From positions 2,852,001 through 2,916,000 of the forward strand of contig NZ_JAKUKA010000001.1 of NCBI RefSeq assembly GCF_023156195.1: a stretch of 64,000 nt of DNA, in the 5' to 3' direction. Numbering within the stretch: the stretch's first letter is position 1; the number at the start of each line of letters is the position of its first letter. The notes beneath the pieces were generated by a model. The model was not told the DNA's origin, ran no database searches, and worked only from the letters and a program-made list of their open reading frames with translations. The translations under genes and the position numbers were made by a program. Below, piece by piece: positions 30,601 through 39,006 of the stretch. The DNA is from Chitinophaga sedimenti (lineage in GTDB: Bacteria; Bacteroidota; Bacteroidia; Chitinophagales; Chitinophagaceae).

Positions 30601-31165
30601 TTCGCGTTACCGTTATGGCATTAACCTGGATGGTAGCTGGAATAACATTGACCTCTCGATCTTCATGCAGGGTGTTGCGAAGCGCGACTTCTACCCCCGT
30701 CACTACCTGTTCTGGGGGCCTTACCAGCAGCCATACGCCGGCATTTACCCCTGGAACCTCGACTTCTACCGTGGCACTTCGGAAACCGGTGCTGACCGTG
30801 AGCGTCATTCACAGGCGTATATCAATGCCGGACTGGCAGATGCGAACACCAACTCGTACTTCCCCGTGCTGCAGTCATGGCTGGCGGACGCGAACTACGG
30901 TTCCGGCCTGGACATTCCGCAAAGCAAATACCTGCTGAACGGCGCTTACCTGCGTGTGAAGAACGTAACCATCGGTTACACCCTTCCCAACCAGTTGACC
31001 AAACGTTTCAAGGTGAGCCGCCTGCGCCTGTTTGCTACCGGTGAAAACCTGTATGAATTCTCTTCCATCAAAAAATACTTTGATCCGGAAGCAATTGAAG
31101 ATGGCTATGGATGGGCATATCCGTTCTCCCGTAAATATGCCTTCGGTTTAAACCTTGATTTCTAA
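27632..31165 (+). CDS. SusC-like TonB-dependent transducer with STN domain, pair 2
   Basis: An intact 1177-residue protein. A long N-terminus with hydrophobic stretch (KLYAMFFFAVCMQASASAYS) is followed by an STN domain at residues 50-115 (KLTKANLEKAFTQIEDQTGY), a carboxypeptidase-regulatory-like domain (VKGRIVNPAGEPLQMVSVRL), EEVVVVGYGVQ, a plug (TPTINIRGVGSIVS, GARAAFGVILITTKSG) and the barrel ending FGLNLDF. The STN domain is the signalling part that contacts FecR. With SusD downstream it imports the ligand that also induces the locus. The two phosphoesterases downstream suggest a phosphate ester ligand. Confidence 0.96.
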   Translation: MKKTTVVSWLPPGRSLKKLLIFMKLYAMFFFAVCMQASASAYSQHTISVKLTKANLEKAFTQIEDQTGYRFVYNDDNLPMWHKVSIDAKDVTISEVLTNMLANTNLSFRLMPNNLIVIAPAATVRKDITVKGRIVNPAGEPLQMVSVRLKNSTIGVLTNEKGEFELSVPEEGMLVLSYIGFASQEVAVSASMMNIVLQPNSNSMEEVVVVGYGVQRKISTTGAVDQIAGKQLAERPIANIFQGLQGASPGLNINYSGGRPGSTPTINIRGVGSIVSNASAVTTPLIIIDGIPSITEDFFRINANDVNTVTVLRDAASAAIYGARAAFGVILITTKSGASGNRQKISYNNYFAWSRPTVLPDQVTDPYIFSRVLETATDNTPWDYVNYSDYQYQWAKERSDNPAVEDTRIDPNDPNKWIYMGSNNWNDFFFNKSSMSASHSIALSGSGESGKGRPFGYLLSGDYTKENGLNRLAKDEWNRYGLRGRMNFSPTSWLKVDNNLNIYQTQTDAPAYKITDIYYLMPTQVAINPDGTWANTAAGRLGAQLVNGGRDVQTRFGFQDVIRGVASFLDNDLQVTANASFKREMWKYNTDNRKYQIGYGPNDIREEGGNGLVSVRNGILKQDVYDLYANYTKRFNDHEFRLLAGYNQEKYEWSYEDAARTVLISSSLPYLGLTTGTPTVGASYSAYSLRGVFGRLNYSYKNKYIIEGNGRIDETSRFLAKKRRGFFPSVSGAWIATEEPFMQDITRVLSTLKFRVSYGSLGNQVTDNFRAVLSLPVGNSGYIIDGQKPSIITRSPLLPVDPDTYTWEKIRTFNLGGDFGLLKDRVLIGVDVYDRRTIGMLTDAMKLPAVLGVAPPPTNAANLSTKGWELSVNYRDELNVAGKPLHFGAKFILSDSRTKITKYDKNALGLLNDYRVGQYTGEIWGLVNDGYFKNKEEIDALDETALIPWGALDIVPGWPKYVDQNGDKKITKGNGTVKDPGDYRVIGNNSSRYRYGINLDGSWNNIDLSIFMQGVAKRDFYPRHYLFWGPYQQPYAGIYPWNLDFYRGTSETGADRERHSQAYINAGLADANTNSYFPVLQSWLADANYGSGLDIPQSKYLLNGAYLRVKNVTIGYTLPNQLTKRFKVSRLRLFATGENLYEFSSIKKYFDPEAIEDGYGWAYPFSRKYAFGLNLDF

Positions 31166-31182
31166 GATCAAAAATCAGACAA

Positions 31183-32974
31183 TTGAAAAAGTTATTCCTG
31201 CGCAACATATTGCTCGCCCTTACGGTTATCGTAACGGCAGTCTCCTGTCAGAAAGGTTTCCCGGATCTTTACCCGCAAACCACCGTACCACCAGATCTTT
31301 TCTTCCAATCTGAAGAAGACCTGAAACTATACACGCTCGGCCTTTTAACGATGCGCGAACGCGGCAGCTACCTGTCTGACCAGGACACCGACGACAAAGC
31401 CACCACCGGCGCGATGGAAGTGAAGACCATCATGACCGGTACCGCTACCTCCCAAACGCTGACCGGCGGCTGGAGCTGGGACCGTTTACGTAACATCAAC
31501 TACTTCCCGGACAACTACAACAAGGCCAAAGTAACACAGGAAGTGAAAGACCACTATGCCGGTCTCGCCCGTTACTACCGCGCACTTTTTTATTTTGATA
31601 AAGTAAAGCGCTTTTCCAACGTGCCGTGGTATGCAGGTACGATCAATCCAAGCGACTCCGCGCAATTGTACAAAGCCCGCGATCCGCGTGCATTGGTGAT
31701 GGACAGCGTTATTGCCGATCTCGAATTTGCAGCCGCGCATGTACGTACGTCCGTTCCCGCCGGCACACCGGGCAAATGGGTGATGAAACTCGTACTGGCA
31801 AAAGTAGCACTGTATGAAGGTACATACCGCCGCTACCATCCGGAGCTCGACCTGGGCGCTACCGCCGCCGCTTTACTGGATAAATCATGGAAAGCAGCAG
31901 AAGATGTTATGACGAATAGTCCGCACAAACTCTCCGGCGACTACGCTGCACTTTTTAACAGCGCAAGCCTGGCCGGCAATCCGGAAGTAATGTTGCTGAA
32001 CGTATACGACCAGGACCTGGGCCGCAGCGGCAACAACAACAGTAATATCATCAACTACGAGCAGTCTCCCTCTCGCGAGCTGGTGCAAGCCTACCTGATG
32101 AAAGACGGTAGTCGCTTCACCGCGCAGCCGAATTACCAGACCATGCAGGTGGTACAGGAATTCAAAGACCGTGATCCGCGCATCTATGCGTCTTTTATGA
32201 CACCAGGTTTTGTAATGGCAGGATCATCTACGCCTTACATCATGCGTTTGAACAAAAACTTCACCGGTTACCACCAGTTGAAGGGTTATATCAACAGCAC
32301 GGATGCTAAAATCACCAACGGCGCGGATTTCGCGGCCTATCGATTTGCAGAAGTATTATTGACTTTCGCCGAAGCGAAGGCAGAAGCCGGCAGTCTTACC
32401 CAGTCAGATATCGATAAATCCATCAAACTGCTGAGAGACCGCGTAAGCATGCCTAACCTTAACCTCGCTACTGCCAACGCCAACGTTGACCCGGTAATGG
32501 CCGCTAAACATCCCAACGTAACGGGCGCTAACAAAGGCGTTATCCACGGAAATCCGCCGCGAAAGAAGGGTAGAATTTGCCATGGAAGGTCTTCGTTACG
32601 ATGACCTCATGCGCTGGGGCGCGGGCAAATCATTGGAAGTTATTCCGGAAGGCATGTACTTCCCGGGCCTTGGCAAATATGACCTTACCGGCGATGGCGT
32701 GGAAGATATCATCTTGATAGATAAAAATACTTCCATTCCCGCCGCTGCACAGCAGGAAAGCAATTCCCTGGGCGTGAAGCTGGTTTATTACAAAGCAGGC
32801 GCCTTCGGCGACGACGTAACCGTATACCTGAAAAACGGCAATGCCGGCGGCACGATCGTAACCGAAGTACGCCCCCGCACCTTCCAGGAACCGAAGCACT
32901 ATTACCGCCCGGTACCGTTCAGTGAAGTACTGATGAACCCACGTCTTGCCCCGCAAATCTTTGGCTGGGAATAA
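31183..32974 (+). CDS. SusD/RagB-like lipoprotein, pair 2 (frameshifted)
   Basis: A TTG at 31183 starts a lipoprotein signal (ALTVIVTAVSCQKGFPDLYP). The RagB/SusD fold follows with TPR-like helices (DHYAGLARYYRALFYFDKVK) and the C-terminal family motif. The motif is broken by one extra C at 32544-32545: removing it gives EIRRERRVEFAMEGLRYDDL and an open frame to the end FGWE. Repaired length is 596 residues. It starts 15 bases after the SusC stop and forms the surface lid of that transporter. Confidence 0.93.
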
Positions 32975-32983
32975 TTCATATTC

Positions 32984-33009
32984 GCACGGAGGATGATCGT
33001 CCTCCGTGC
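32984..33009 (+). promoter_or_regulatory. Hairpin between SusD and the phosphoesterase gene
   Basis: GCACGGAGGA (32984-32993) pairs perfectly with TCCTCCGTGC (33000-33009), loop of 6, followed by TTCTTAAATT. It could be a partial terminator that lowers expression of the two enzymes behind the transporter genes. Confidence 0.6.
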
Positions 33010-33027
33010 TTCTTAAATTCTTCAAAT

Positions 33028-33924
33028 ATGGATAGAAGGAAACTACTTAAGTCTGGCAGCCTGCTGCTGGCGGCATCCGCCATGGGTGGTGCGGGCAAAG
33101 TAGCCGCCGCCAATGCTCCACGCAAGCCCGTACTTACCATAGCACATATCACCGATGTACACTTACCGGCGGAAGAAGCGGTGAAAGCCCGTTTCCGTCA
33201 GTGCCTTGAAGCCGTAAAAGACCGGAAACCAGATTTCATCCTAAATGGCGGCGACGCTATCATGGATGCCTCTTACGACAACGTGTCAAGGGATAAAGTG
33301 ACCGCGCAATGGGCGGCCTGGGACGATTGCATCAGCGTATTGAAAGGATACGAACTGCACAGTTGCCTGGGCAACCACGACATGTGGTGGGCTGCGCCGG
33401 ACAAAAGCGATGCGATGTACGGCAAAGATTACGTGGTGAAACGATTGAAAATTCCTCACCGTTACTACAGCTTTGCCAAAAGCGGCTGGCATTTTATCAT
33501 CACGGATGGCAACAATAGCAAAACCACGCTGGATGACGAACAATACCAGTGGCTGGAAAAAGAACTGGCCGGCTTAAAGCCCAATACACCGGTGCTGCTG
33601 ATGTCGCATTTCCCGGTATTCGGCGCCACGCCGGTACTGGTTGGCGGCAACCACTCCGACAACAAAAAGCTGAAAGACCTTTTCTATCAACATAAAGATA
33701 AAGTAAAGGTAATGCTGGCCGGCCACAACCACCTGTACGATAAAGTCATGTATAACGGCGTATGGTACTGCTGTAATGGTGCTATGAGCGGCTTCTGGTG
33801 GGGCAAGGGTGATAAAGAATCTGCGGGGCCGGGTTATTACCTGGAAACACCTCCCGGCTTTGCTATTATAAAACTCTATGAAGATGGCACGGTAGAAAAC
33901 GAATACCTGTCACATTCATTCTAA
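33028..33924 (+). CDS. Exported metallophosphoesterase (calcineurin-like)
   Basis: A 298-residue protein with a Tat-like signal (MDRRKLLKSGSLLLAASAMG). All metal motifs of the family are present: D-x-H in HITDVHLP, GD in LNGGDAIMD, GNHD in CLGNHDMWW, H in LLMSHFPVF and GHxH in AGHNHLYD. It hydrolyses phosphate mono- or diesters with two metal ions, likely in the periplasm. It follows the SusD gene across a hairpin and precedes a second phosphoesterase by 10 bases, so it is part of the same operon. The exact substrate is unknown. Confidence 0.92.
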   Translation: MDRRKLLKSGSLLLAASAMGGAGKVAAANAPRKPVLTIAHITDVHLPAEEAVKARFRQCLEAVKDRKPDFILNGGDAIMDASYDNVSRDKVTAQWAAWDDCISVLKGYELHSCLGNHDMWWAAPDKSDAMYGKDYVVKRLKIPHRYYSFAKSGWHFIITDGNNSKTTLDDEQYQWLEKELAGLKPNTPVLLMSHFPVFGATPVLVGGNHSDNKKLKDLFYQHKDKVKVMLAGHNHLYDKVMYNGVWYCCNGAMSGFWWGKGDKESAGPGYYLETPPGFAIIKLYEDGTVENEYLSHSF

Positions 33925-33934
33925 ACACGACCAC

Positions 33935-35173
33935 ATGAAAAAATATATCCTCGCTTTCATGCTCCTGGCCGGCGCCAACACGTATGCCCAGCAAAAGAAA
34001 GCTGTCTTCATTATCGTAGATGGCATTTCCGCAGATGTAATCGAAGAACTGAAAACACCGGCGCTCGCGGAAATCGCTAAAGAAGGAAAATACATCCGCG
34101 CCCACGTTGGCGGCGAAAAAGACGATTATGCACAAACACCTACCATTTCGGCTGTTGGTTACAACAGTGTGATCACCGGCGTTTGGTATAATAAACACAA
34201 TGTTGGCGGCAACTCCATTACTGCGCCCAATTACAACTACCCGAATATTTTCCGCCTGTTCAAAGCGCAGTACCCGCAGAAAAAAACGGCCATTTACAGT
34301 AGCTGGACAGATAACCGCACCAAACTCGTGCAGGATGCTTACCTCGATATCAAGTTCGATGGTTATGAACTGGACACCGCGAAGTTCCCGCACGATAAGC
34401 AAAGTGATTATATGGAGCGGATCGACAACCAGGTAGCCACAGATGCGGCAAACAGCATCCGCAAGGATGCACCGGACCTGTCGTGGGTATACCTCGAATA
34501 CACCGATGACATGGGACATAAATATGGCGACAGCGAACAGTTTCACAGCGCTATTCGTAAGATGGACGAGAAAGTAAGCCGTATCTGGAAAGCCGTGCAA
34601 TATCGCGAAAAGCAATTCAAAGAAGACTGGATACTAATTGTCACCACCGATCACGGCCGCGACGAAAAAAGCGGCAAGGGACATGGTGGCCAGTCTATGC
34701 GTCAGCGTTCGGGCTGGATCGTTACCAACGAGCCACAGCTGAACAATTATGCGCAATATTATTACCCGGGTGTGGTAGACATTCTGCCTACCGTGGCGAA
34801 ATTCCTGAACGTACAGCTGCCGCAGGATATCCGCAGGGAGAATGATGGCATTTCGCTCATCGGCAAAGTATCTGTGGCGCAACCCACGGTTAACTACTTC
34901 CAGCATAAACTTGATATTACCTGGAAAGCGATGGACACGAAGGGCAATGTAAAAATCTGGGTAACACCGACCAATCTTTTCAAAGAAGGGCAGCAAGATG
35001 ATTATAAACTATTGACCGAAGTACCTGTTGGACAGGAACATGCGGTACTGGACGTGACGGACATGCCGTCAGCGTTCTACAAAGTAGTGCTGGAAGGTGC
35101 GGAAAACACCGTAAACCGGTGGTGGATGCCGGAAGATGCGAAGAAACAGCTATTGAAGACCGTAGTTCCTTAA
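33935..35173 (+). CDS. Exported alkaline-phosphatase-superfamily phosphodiesterase/phosphatase
   Basis: A 412-residue protein with a signal peptide (LLAGANTYAQ). It has the alkaline phosphatase core: metal Asp in FIIVDGIS, nucleophile Thr region QTPTISAVGYNSVITG, DDMGHKYGD and TTDHGRDEK with the C-terminal metal His in GKGHGG. A C-terminal domain of about 110 residues (from KVSVAQPTVNYFQ) is beta-rich. It fits type I nucleotide pyrophosphatase/phosphodiesterase-like proteins. With the upstream metallophosphoesterase it would release phosphate or an alcohol part from the ligand taken up by pair 2. Confidence 0.88.
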   Translation: MKKYILAFMLLAGANTYAQQKKAVFIIVDGISADVIEELKTPALAEIAKEGKYIRAHVGGEKDDYAQTPTISAVGYNSVITGVWYNKHNVGGNSITAPNYNYPNIFRLFKAQYPQKKTAIYSSWTDNRTKLVQDAYLDIKFDGYELDTAKFPHDKQSDYMERIDNQVATDAANSIRKDAPDLSWVYLEYTDDMGHKYGDSEQFHSAIRKMDEKVSRIWKAVQYREKQFKEDWILIVTTDHGRDEKSGKGHGGQSMRQRSGWIVTNEPQLNNYAQYYYPGVVDILPTVAKFLNVQLPQDIRRENDGISLIGKVSVAQPTVNYFQHKLDITWKAMDTKGNVKIWVTPTNLFKEGQQDDYKLLTEVPVGQEHAVLDVTDMPSAFYKVVLEGAENTVNRWWMPEDAKKQLLKTVVP

Positions 35174-35181
35174 CAACCACG

Positions 35182-35210
35182 AGGGCCGGCCTCTCACAAC
35201 GGCCGGCCCT
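35182..35210. terminator. Bidirectional terminator between convergent genes
   Basis: AGGGCCGGCC (35182-35191) and GGCCGGCCCT (35201-35210) form a perfect 10-bp stem. The flanks have only weak T content. Confidence 0.75.
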
Positions 35211-35215
35211 TGCAG

Positions 35216-36877
35216 TTATTCACAAACCCAGACCCCGCCACTCTTTTTAAACTCTCCCATCTTATAAGTGATCATATTTTTCATGATATGATAGTTCGAT
35301 CCTCCGAATGGCGTGTGATTAAAGTTCAGCATGTCGTCGGGGTGCAGACCTGTTATGATGGTCATTATCTTTTGCGGATTGTCTGGGTTCACCCATCCTG
35401 CCATCAATAGATAGCCTTTACCATCGTACTTCTTTTCGCCGATGATGCCGTTTTCGTTCAGCTGGATCGGCAGCGCCGTCATTACTTTTCGTACAATTGC
35501 ATTACCGGCAGGCGTGCCCGCTACGAACAGATTATATTTACCCAGATCGTAGTTGCGTACTTCCCCGTCTGTAATGATTTTTCCCTTGGCGAGACCGGGA
35601 ACCTGCTTTATAAATCCATGAATAAATTCCTTGAACCGCCTGTCGCCAGCCGTATCCGCTTCCTGTGCGGCAAGAATGATCAATACGCTGTCTTTATTGA
35701 ACACCTCATGAATCTGGGGCATCTTTGCAACATCCGGCTTGCGGGTGTCGGCCGCAGCGGCGATCCATTTATCAATATCCGCCTGTGTTATCTTCTGAAA
35801 CGTTTCCACGATCCGCGGCATAAAACTTTCCAGCGTAGGATACCTGGCACGATTGGCTTCATATTCCTTCAGTGCATCGAGCAGCGGGTACAGGTACGTC
35901 CAGTTCTGCCCCTTTTTTACGCGGATGATGTTTTGCGCGGCGAAGTCTTCCCCAAACTTCTGTGCTGCCAATCTGCAGGCCACTGCTTCGGTTAAATGCT
36001 CCCTTACTACCGACATCCATTCGTGATAAGCCTTTTGGCGCATGAATTCCCTTACCGGCTCATGCAGGTGTGATAGTGCGTTCAGCTGGTCTGCATACGG
36101 CTTTTTATCAACCGCCGGGTTGGCAAAGGAATGCCCGAACTCATGCCATACGAGATCAAACAACCGGGTCTGGTCAAAAGTAGGGATGCGGATGTAACTC
36201 TTTTGCGGCGCTATAACAGCGTACATCTCACGCCCCTTGTTGGTGATCAGTCGCGGGCCGAAGTTGCCCCAGCCTAAAAAGTTCAGTATAAGATTGAATT
36301 CGTTGCGTTCACTTTGTTTAACGCCGTAATAATTGAGTACCCGTTGCTTTTCGTTAAAATCGTCGAGATTAAACTGCAGGTTGCGCAGACTCAAACTATA
36401 GAACGTTTCATTACTATTGAAAAAACGGATGTAGTCCGTTTCCTCCGCAAACCGCTTCAGGCATAACCGGAAAGAATCTATTTTAGGATCGTTCCGCAGT
36501 TCATAATTAACATCCGTTCTCCATTCAAAATTATTATCAAGATGTAATAAAAACGTGATGGGCGCATCGATGTATTTAAAAATATTGTTTCTTTTCAGAT
36601 GCCGCGCAGTGAAATCAAACAGCGGATGGGTTTTATACTTCGCCATCTGTTGATCTACCCTGACCTTGTAATCAATATCTACATAGTTGGTCACCTGCAT
36701 ACCGGAAGCCAGCACGACGGCCTGGTACAATTCAATACGCGGATCTACACTGAAGGCAACGCCTCCGTATTCGAACCTGAATACTTTAAACCGTTCGCGC
36801 GGAGCGCTGGCGGCAAACGTATTAATAACAAACAGAGAGAAAAATGTGGTGAGCAGCAGCTTGCTGAGCAACTTCAT
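35216..36877 (-). CDS. Exported HExxH protein, DUF4932-like putative metallopeptidase
   Basis: The start MKLLSKLLLTTFFSLFVINT (36877) gives a signal peptide ending TFAAS; the frame extends 22 codons upstream without need. The 553-residue protein carries a zinc-peptidase-type motif in DLVWHEFGHSFANP (HEFGH), with a possible third ligand Glu in the helix REHLTEAVACR. The N-terminal part matches DUF4932 proteins of Bacteroidota (FEYGGVAFSVDPRIELYQAV). The C-terminal 130 residues are a separate alpha/beta domain. Peptidase activity is likely from the motif but not proven for the family. Confidence 0.8.
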   Translation of the reverse strand: MKLLSKLLLTTFFSLFVINTFAASAPRERFKVFRFEYGGVAFSVDPRIELYQAVVLASGMQVTNYVDIDYKVRVDQQMAKYKTHPLFDFTARHLKRNNIFKYIDAPITFLLHLDNNFEWRTDVNYELRNDPKIDSFRLCLKRFAEETDYIRFFNSNETFYSLSLRNLQFNLDDFNEKQRVLNYYGVKQSERNEFNLILNFLGWGNFGPRLITNKGREMYAVIAPQKSYIRIPTFDQTRLFDLVWHEFGHSFANPAVDKKPYADQLNALSHLHEPVREFMRQKAYHEWMSVVREHLTEAVACRLAAQKFGEDFAAQNIIRVKKGQNWTYLYPLLDALKEYEANRARYPTLESFMPRIVETFQKITQADIDKWIAAAADTRKPDVAKMPQIHEVFNKDSVLIILAAQEADTAGDRRFKEFIHGFIKQVPGLAKGKIITDGEVRNYDLGKYNLFVAGTPAGNAIVRKVMTALPIQLNENGIIGEKKYDGKGYLLMAGWVNPDNPQKIMTIITGLHPDDMLNFNHTPFGGSNYHIMKNMITYKMGEFKKSGGVWVCE

Positions 36878-36939
36878 GGCGGTGATGTTTAATATCCACG
36901 CCAAAAGTAAATGAACCGCCATACCAGGAATTGTAAAAA

Positions 36940-37785
36940 TCATGCATTTTTACCGGCGGGAATGAGAATAAGCTTCTCCTGTACAACGGCGATTATCTTG
37001 TGGATCAGCCCCGGGCTGTAATTGGAGAAGAGGGAAAAATCCCGGATGAAGTGCGATTGATCGTAGTAGCCCAAATCATACGCAAGGTCGGTGAGACTGG
37101 CATATTTTTTCTGCTGAAGCGCCTGCAGGGCTTTCCTGAACCTTACGACCTTCAGGTATTCTTTGGGAGATTGGCCAACATACTGTTTAAACTGCCGGTA
37201 AAGCGTTGACCCATCTTTGTTGCCGGCCGCCGCCATCGCAACAACCCGGGAATGCGAACTATGATGCTGAAGCTGTACCAGGAAATGATCGAGATGTTGC
37301 TGACGGTTGTTTTCAGAAAGAGCATCCGGGAGAAATTGGTCCAGCAATAGCTGGCGGCCGGCTACTGCACCTGTAGCATAAAGCTGTTCCACCAGGATGT
37401 TCCCTTTCTGCCCGAACATGGCGTCCAGCACATCGCCTTCGTCCATCAGCTCCGCGTAGGGAATGCGGGTGAACTTCCGGAGTCCGCCAGCCTGAAAGAT
37501 GATGCACACCTGGTCCATTTGTCCTTCAACCACCACATCGAACGACTGCTTATGAAATCCCCATAACCTGCTTTGCACTTTGCCGCCGGGTTTCACCACA
37601 CAATTGTTTTGCGTCTGCGAAACCTTCTTCAGCACCTCATTTTCCCTATAAATGGACAAACAAAGATTCGTAGCCGGAAACGTTTGATACTGGAAGCGCT
37701 CCCCGGCTTTTTGCGTGGTAAATATATAATATACCCCCAATGCCTGGAGTGCCTTTTCTGCCGGGTACCTGATTAGAATGTTCAT
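36940..37785 (-). CDS. AraC family transcriptional regulator (DUF6597-like N-terminus)
   Basis: The start MNILIRYPAEKALQALG (37785) is typical for AraC proteins of this type; an ATG at 37869 is possible but adds unlikely residues. The N-terminal sensing domain runs to about residue 150 (CVVKPGGKVQSRLWGFHKQ, IIFQAGGLRKFTRIPYAEL). The C-terminal AraC HTH pair is clear (GSTLYRQFKQYVGQSPKEYL, LTDLAYDLGYYDQSHFIRDF). It is divergent from the DUF3089 hydrolase gene 98 bases away, a likely target. Confidence 0.9.
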   Translation of the reverse strand: MNILIRYPAEKALQALGVYYIFTTQKAGERFQYQTFPATNLCLSIYRENEVLKKVSQTQNNCVVKPGGKVQSRLWGFHKQSFDVVVEGQMDQVCIIFQAGGLRKFTRIPYAELMDEGDVLDAMFGQKGNILVEQLYATGAVAGRQLLLDQFLPDALSENNRQQHLDHFLVQLQHHSSHSRVVAMAAAGNKDGSTLYRQFKQYVGQSPKEYLKVVRFRKALQALQQKKYASLTDLAYDLGYYDQSHFIRDFSLFSNYSPGLIHKIIAVVQEKLILIPAGKNA

Positions 37786-37883
37786 CTCCAGCCTAAAATA
37801 GCGGTATTTCACTACTTTTCCCAGCATTACCGGTAATCCCTGCACGATAATTGCCACGTAAATATCCATAAACAGCTGACTTC

Positions 37884-38912
37884 ATGAAGTACCTGACGGC
37901 TTTCCTTTTATTGCTCGCTCAACTTGTCCAGGCGCAACGTACGCCCGATTATAACAACCTGAATTACTGGGCTGCCCATCCCTGGAGGGTGGATGCGTCT
38001 GACAGCGTACCACAGTTCCTGAAAGGAGAAGTCCGTGATACGGCGGTGGACGTATTCTTCCTCCACCCTACCAGCTTTGTGCAACATTTTCGCAAGGCGC
38101 CGCTGATCGCCGATATTGACGACCCGGAGCTGAACGAACTGACCGAACGGCAGATCATCAAATTACAGGCAACCATTTTTAACGCGCATACCCGGGTATT
38201 TGCGCCCTATTACCGCCAGGCCCACCTGAAAGCTTTTTTCCAGCAGGACCAGGCGGCGGCCAGCGCGTTTGACACGGCTTACAGCGATCTTAAGGCTGCT
38301 TTTCAATATTACCTGAAACACTACAACCATGGACGGCCCATCATTATTGCCGCGCACAGCCGGGGAGCCATGCACGGCATCCGCTTACTGCAGGAATTTT
38401 TCGACGGCAGGCCGCTGCAAAAGCAATTGGTATGCGCCTACCTTGTGGGCTGGCGGGTAGGTGAAAATGACTTCAAACATATTCCGCCCGGCACCTCGCC
38501 TACCCAAACGGGCTGTGTGTTAACGTGGCGCACGTACGAAAACAAGTTTATCAGTAAAAGTGATAAGGCCACGGCGGAAGGGGCGCTATGTATAAACCCT
38601 CTTACCTGGCTGCCAGGCAACGAATGGTCGGATAAATCTGCTTATAAAGGTGCGCCCGACAAACACCTGAAAAAGAAGGTGAACAGCGACATCCGTATAC
38701 GCGTTCACGAAAAATATCATGTAGTATGGGTAAAGGGGTATAACGAACTGAGTTTAGGCTTGCCAGGCATTGGAAGATTTGCAGAAGCCATAGGCAACCT
38801 GCACCTGTTCGACCTTAACCTCTTTTACCTGAATGTAAGAGAAAATGTAAAGCAGCGCATCGACGCTTACCGGGCTGCACATCCTACCTCTTTTACAAAC
38901 GGTGCGGATTAA
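37884..38912 (+). CDS. Exported DUF3089 alpha/beta-hydrolase-like protein
   Basis: A 342-residue protein with a signal peptide (LLLLAQLVQAQ). It matches DUF3089 through YWAAHPWRVDASDSVP, VDVFFLHPTSF and the nucleophile elbow AAHSRGAMHG (H-S-R-G in place of G-x-S-x-G), plus FFQQDQAAASAFDTAYSDL. The family is predicted to be a serine hydrolase; the substrate is unknown. It is divergent from an AraC regulator and followed by a sulfatase gene on the same strand about 95 bases on. Confidence 0.86.
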   Translation: MKYLTAFLLLLAQLVQAQRTPDYNNLNYWAAHPWRVDASDSVPQFLKGEVRDTAVDVFFLHPTSFVQHFRKAPLIADIDDPELNELTERQIIKLQATIFNAHTRVFAPYYRQAHLKAFFQQDQAAASAFDTAYSDLKAAFQYYLKHYNHGRPIIIAAHSRGAMHGIRLLQEFFDGRPLQKQLVCAYLVGWRVGENDFKHIPPGTSPTQTGCVLTWRTYENKFISKSDKATAEGALCINPLTWLPGNEWSDKSAYKGAPDKHLKKKVNSDIRIRVHEKYHVVWVKGYNELSLGLPGIGRFAEAIGNLHLFDLNLFYLNVRENVKQRIDAYRAAHPTSFTNGAD

Positions 38913-39006
38913 CAGGTGAAGCTCATTTTACAATAATTATCCTGCTAGCAAGAAATGGCCGCTACCCTTCGTTTATTTTACTATTTTTAGCGGATCAATC
39001 CACGTT

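Noticed and set aside
30014..30808. 264-codon open frame on the minus strand
   Set aside because: It is antisense to the intact SusC barrel of pair 2 and has no signal, motif or spacing of a gene.
33866..34615. 249-codon open frame on the minus strand
   Set aside because: It is antisense to the phosphodiesterase gene; the residue pattern is that of a reverse-strand shadow.
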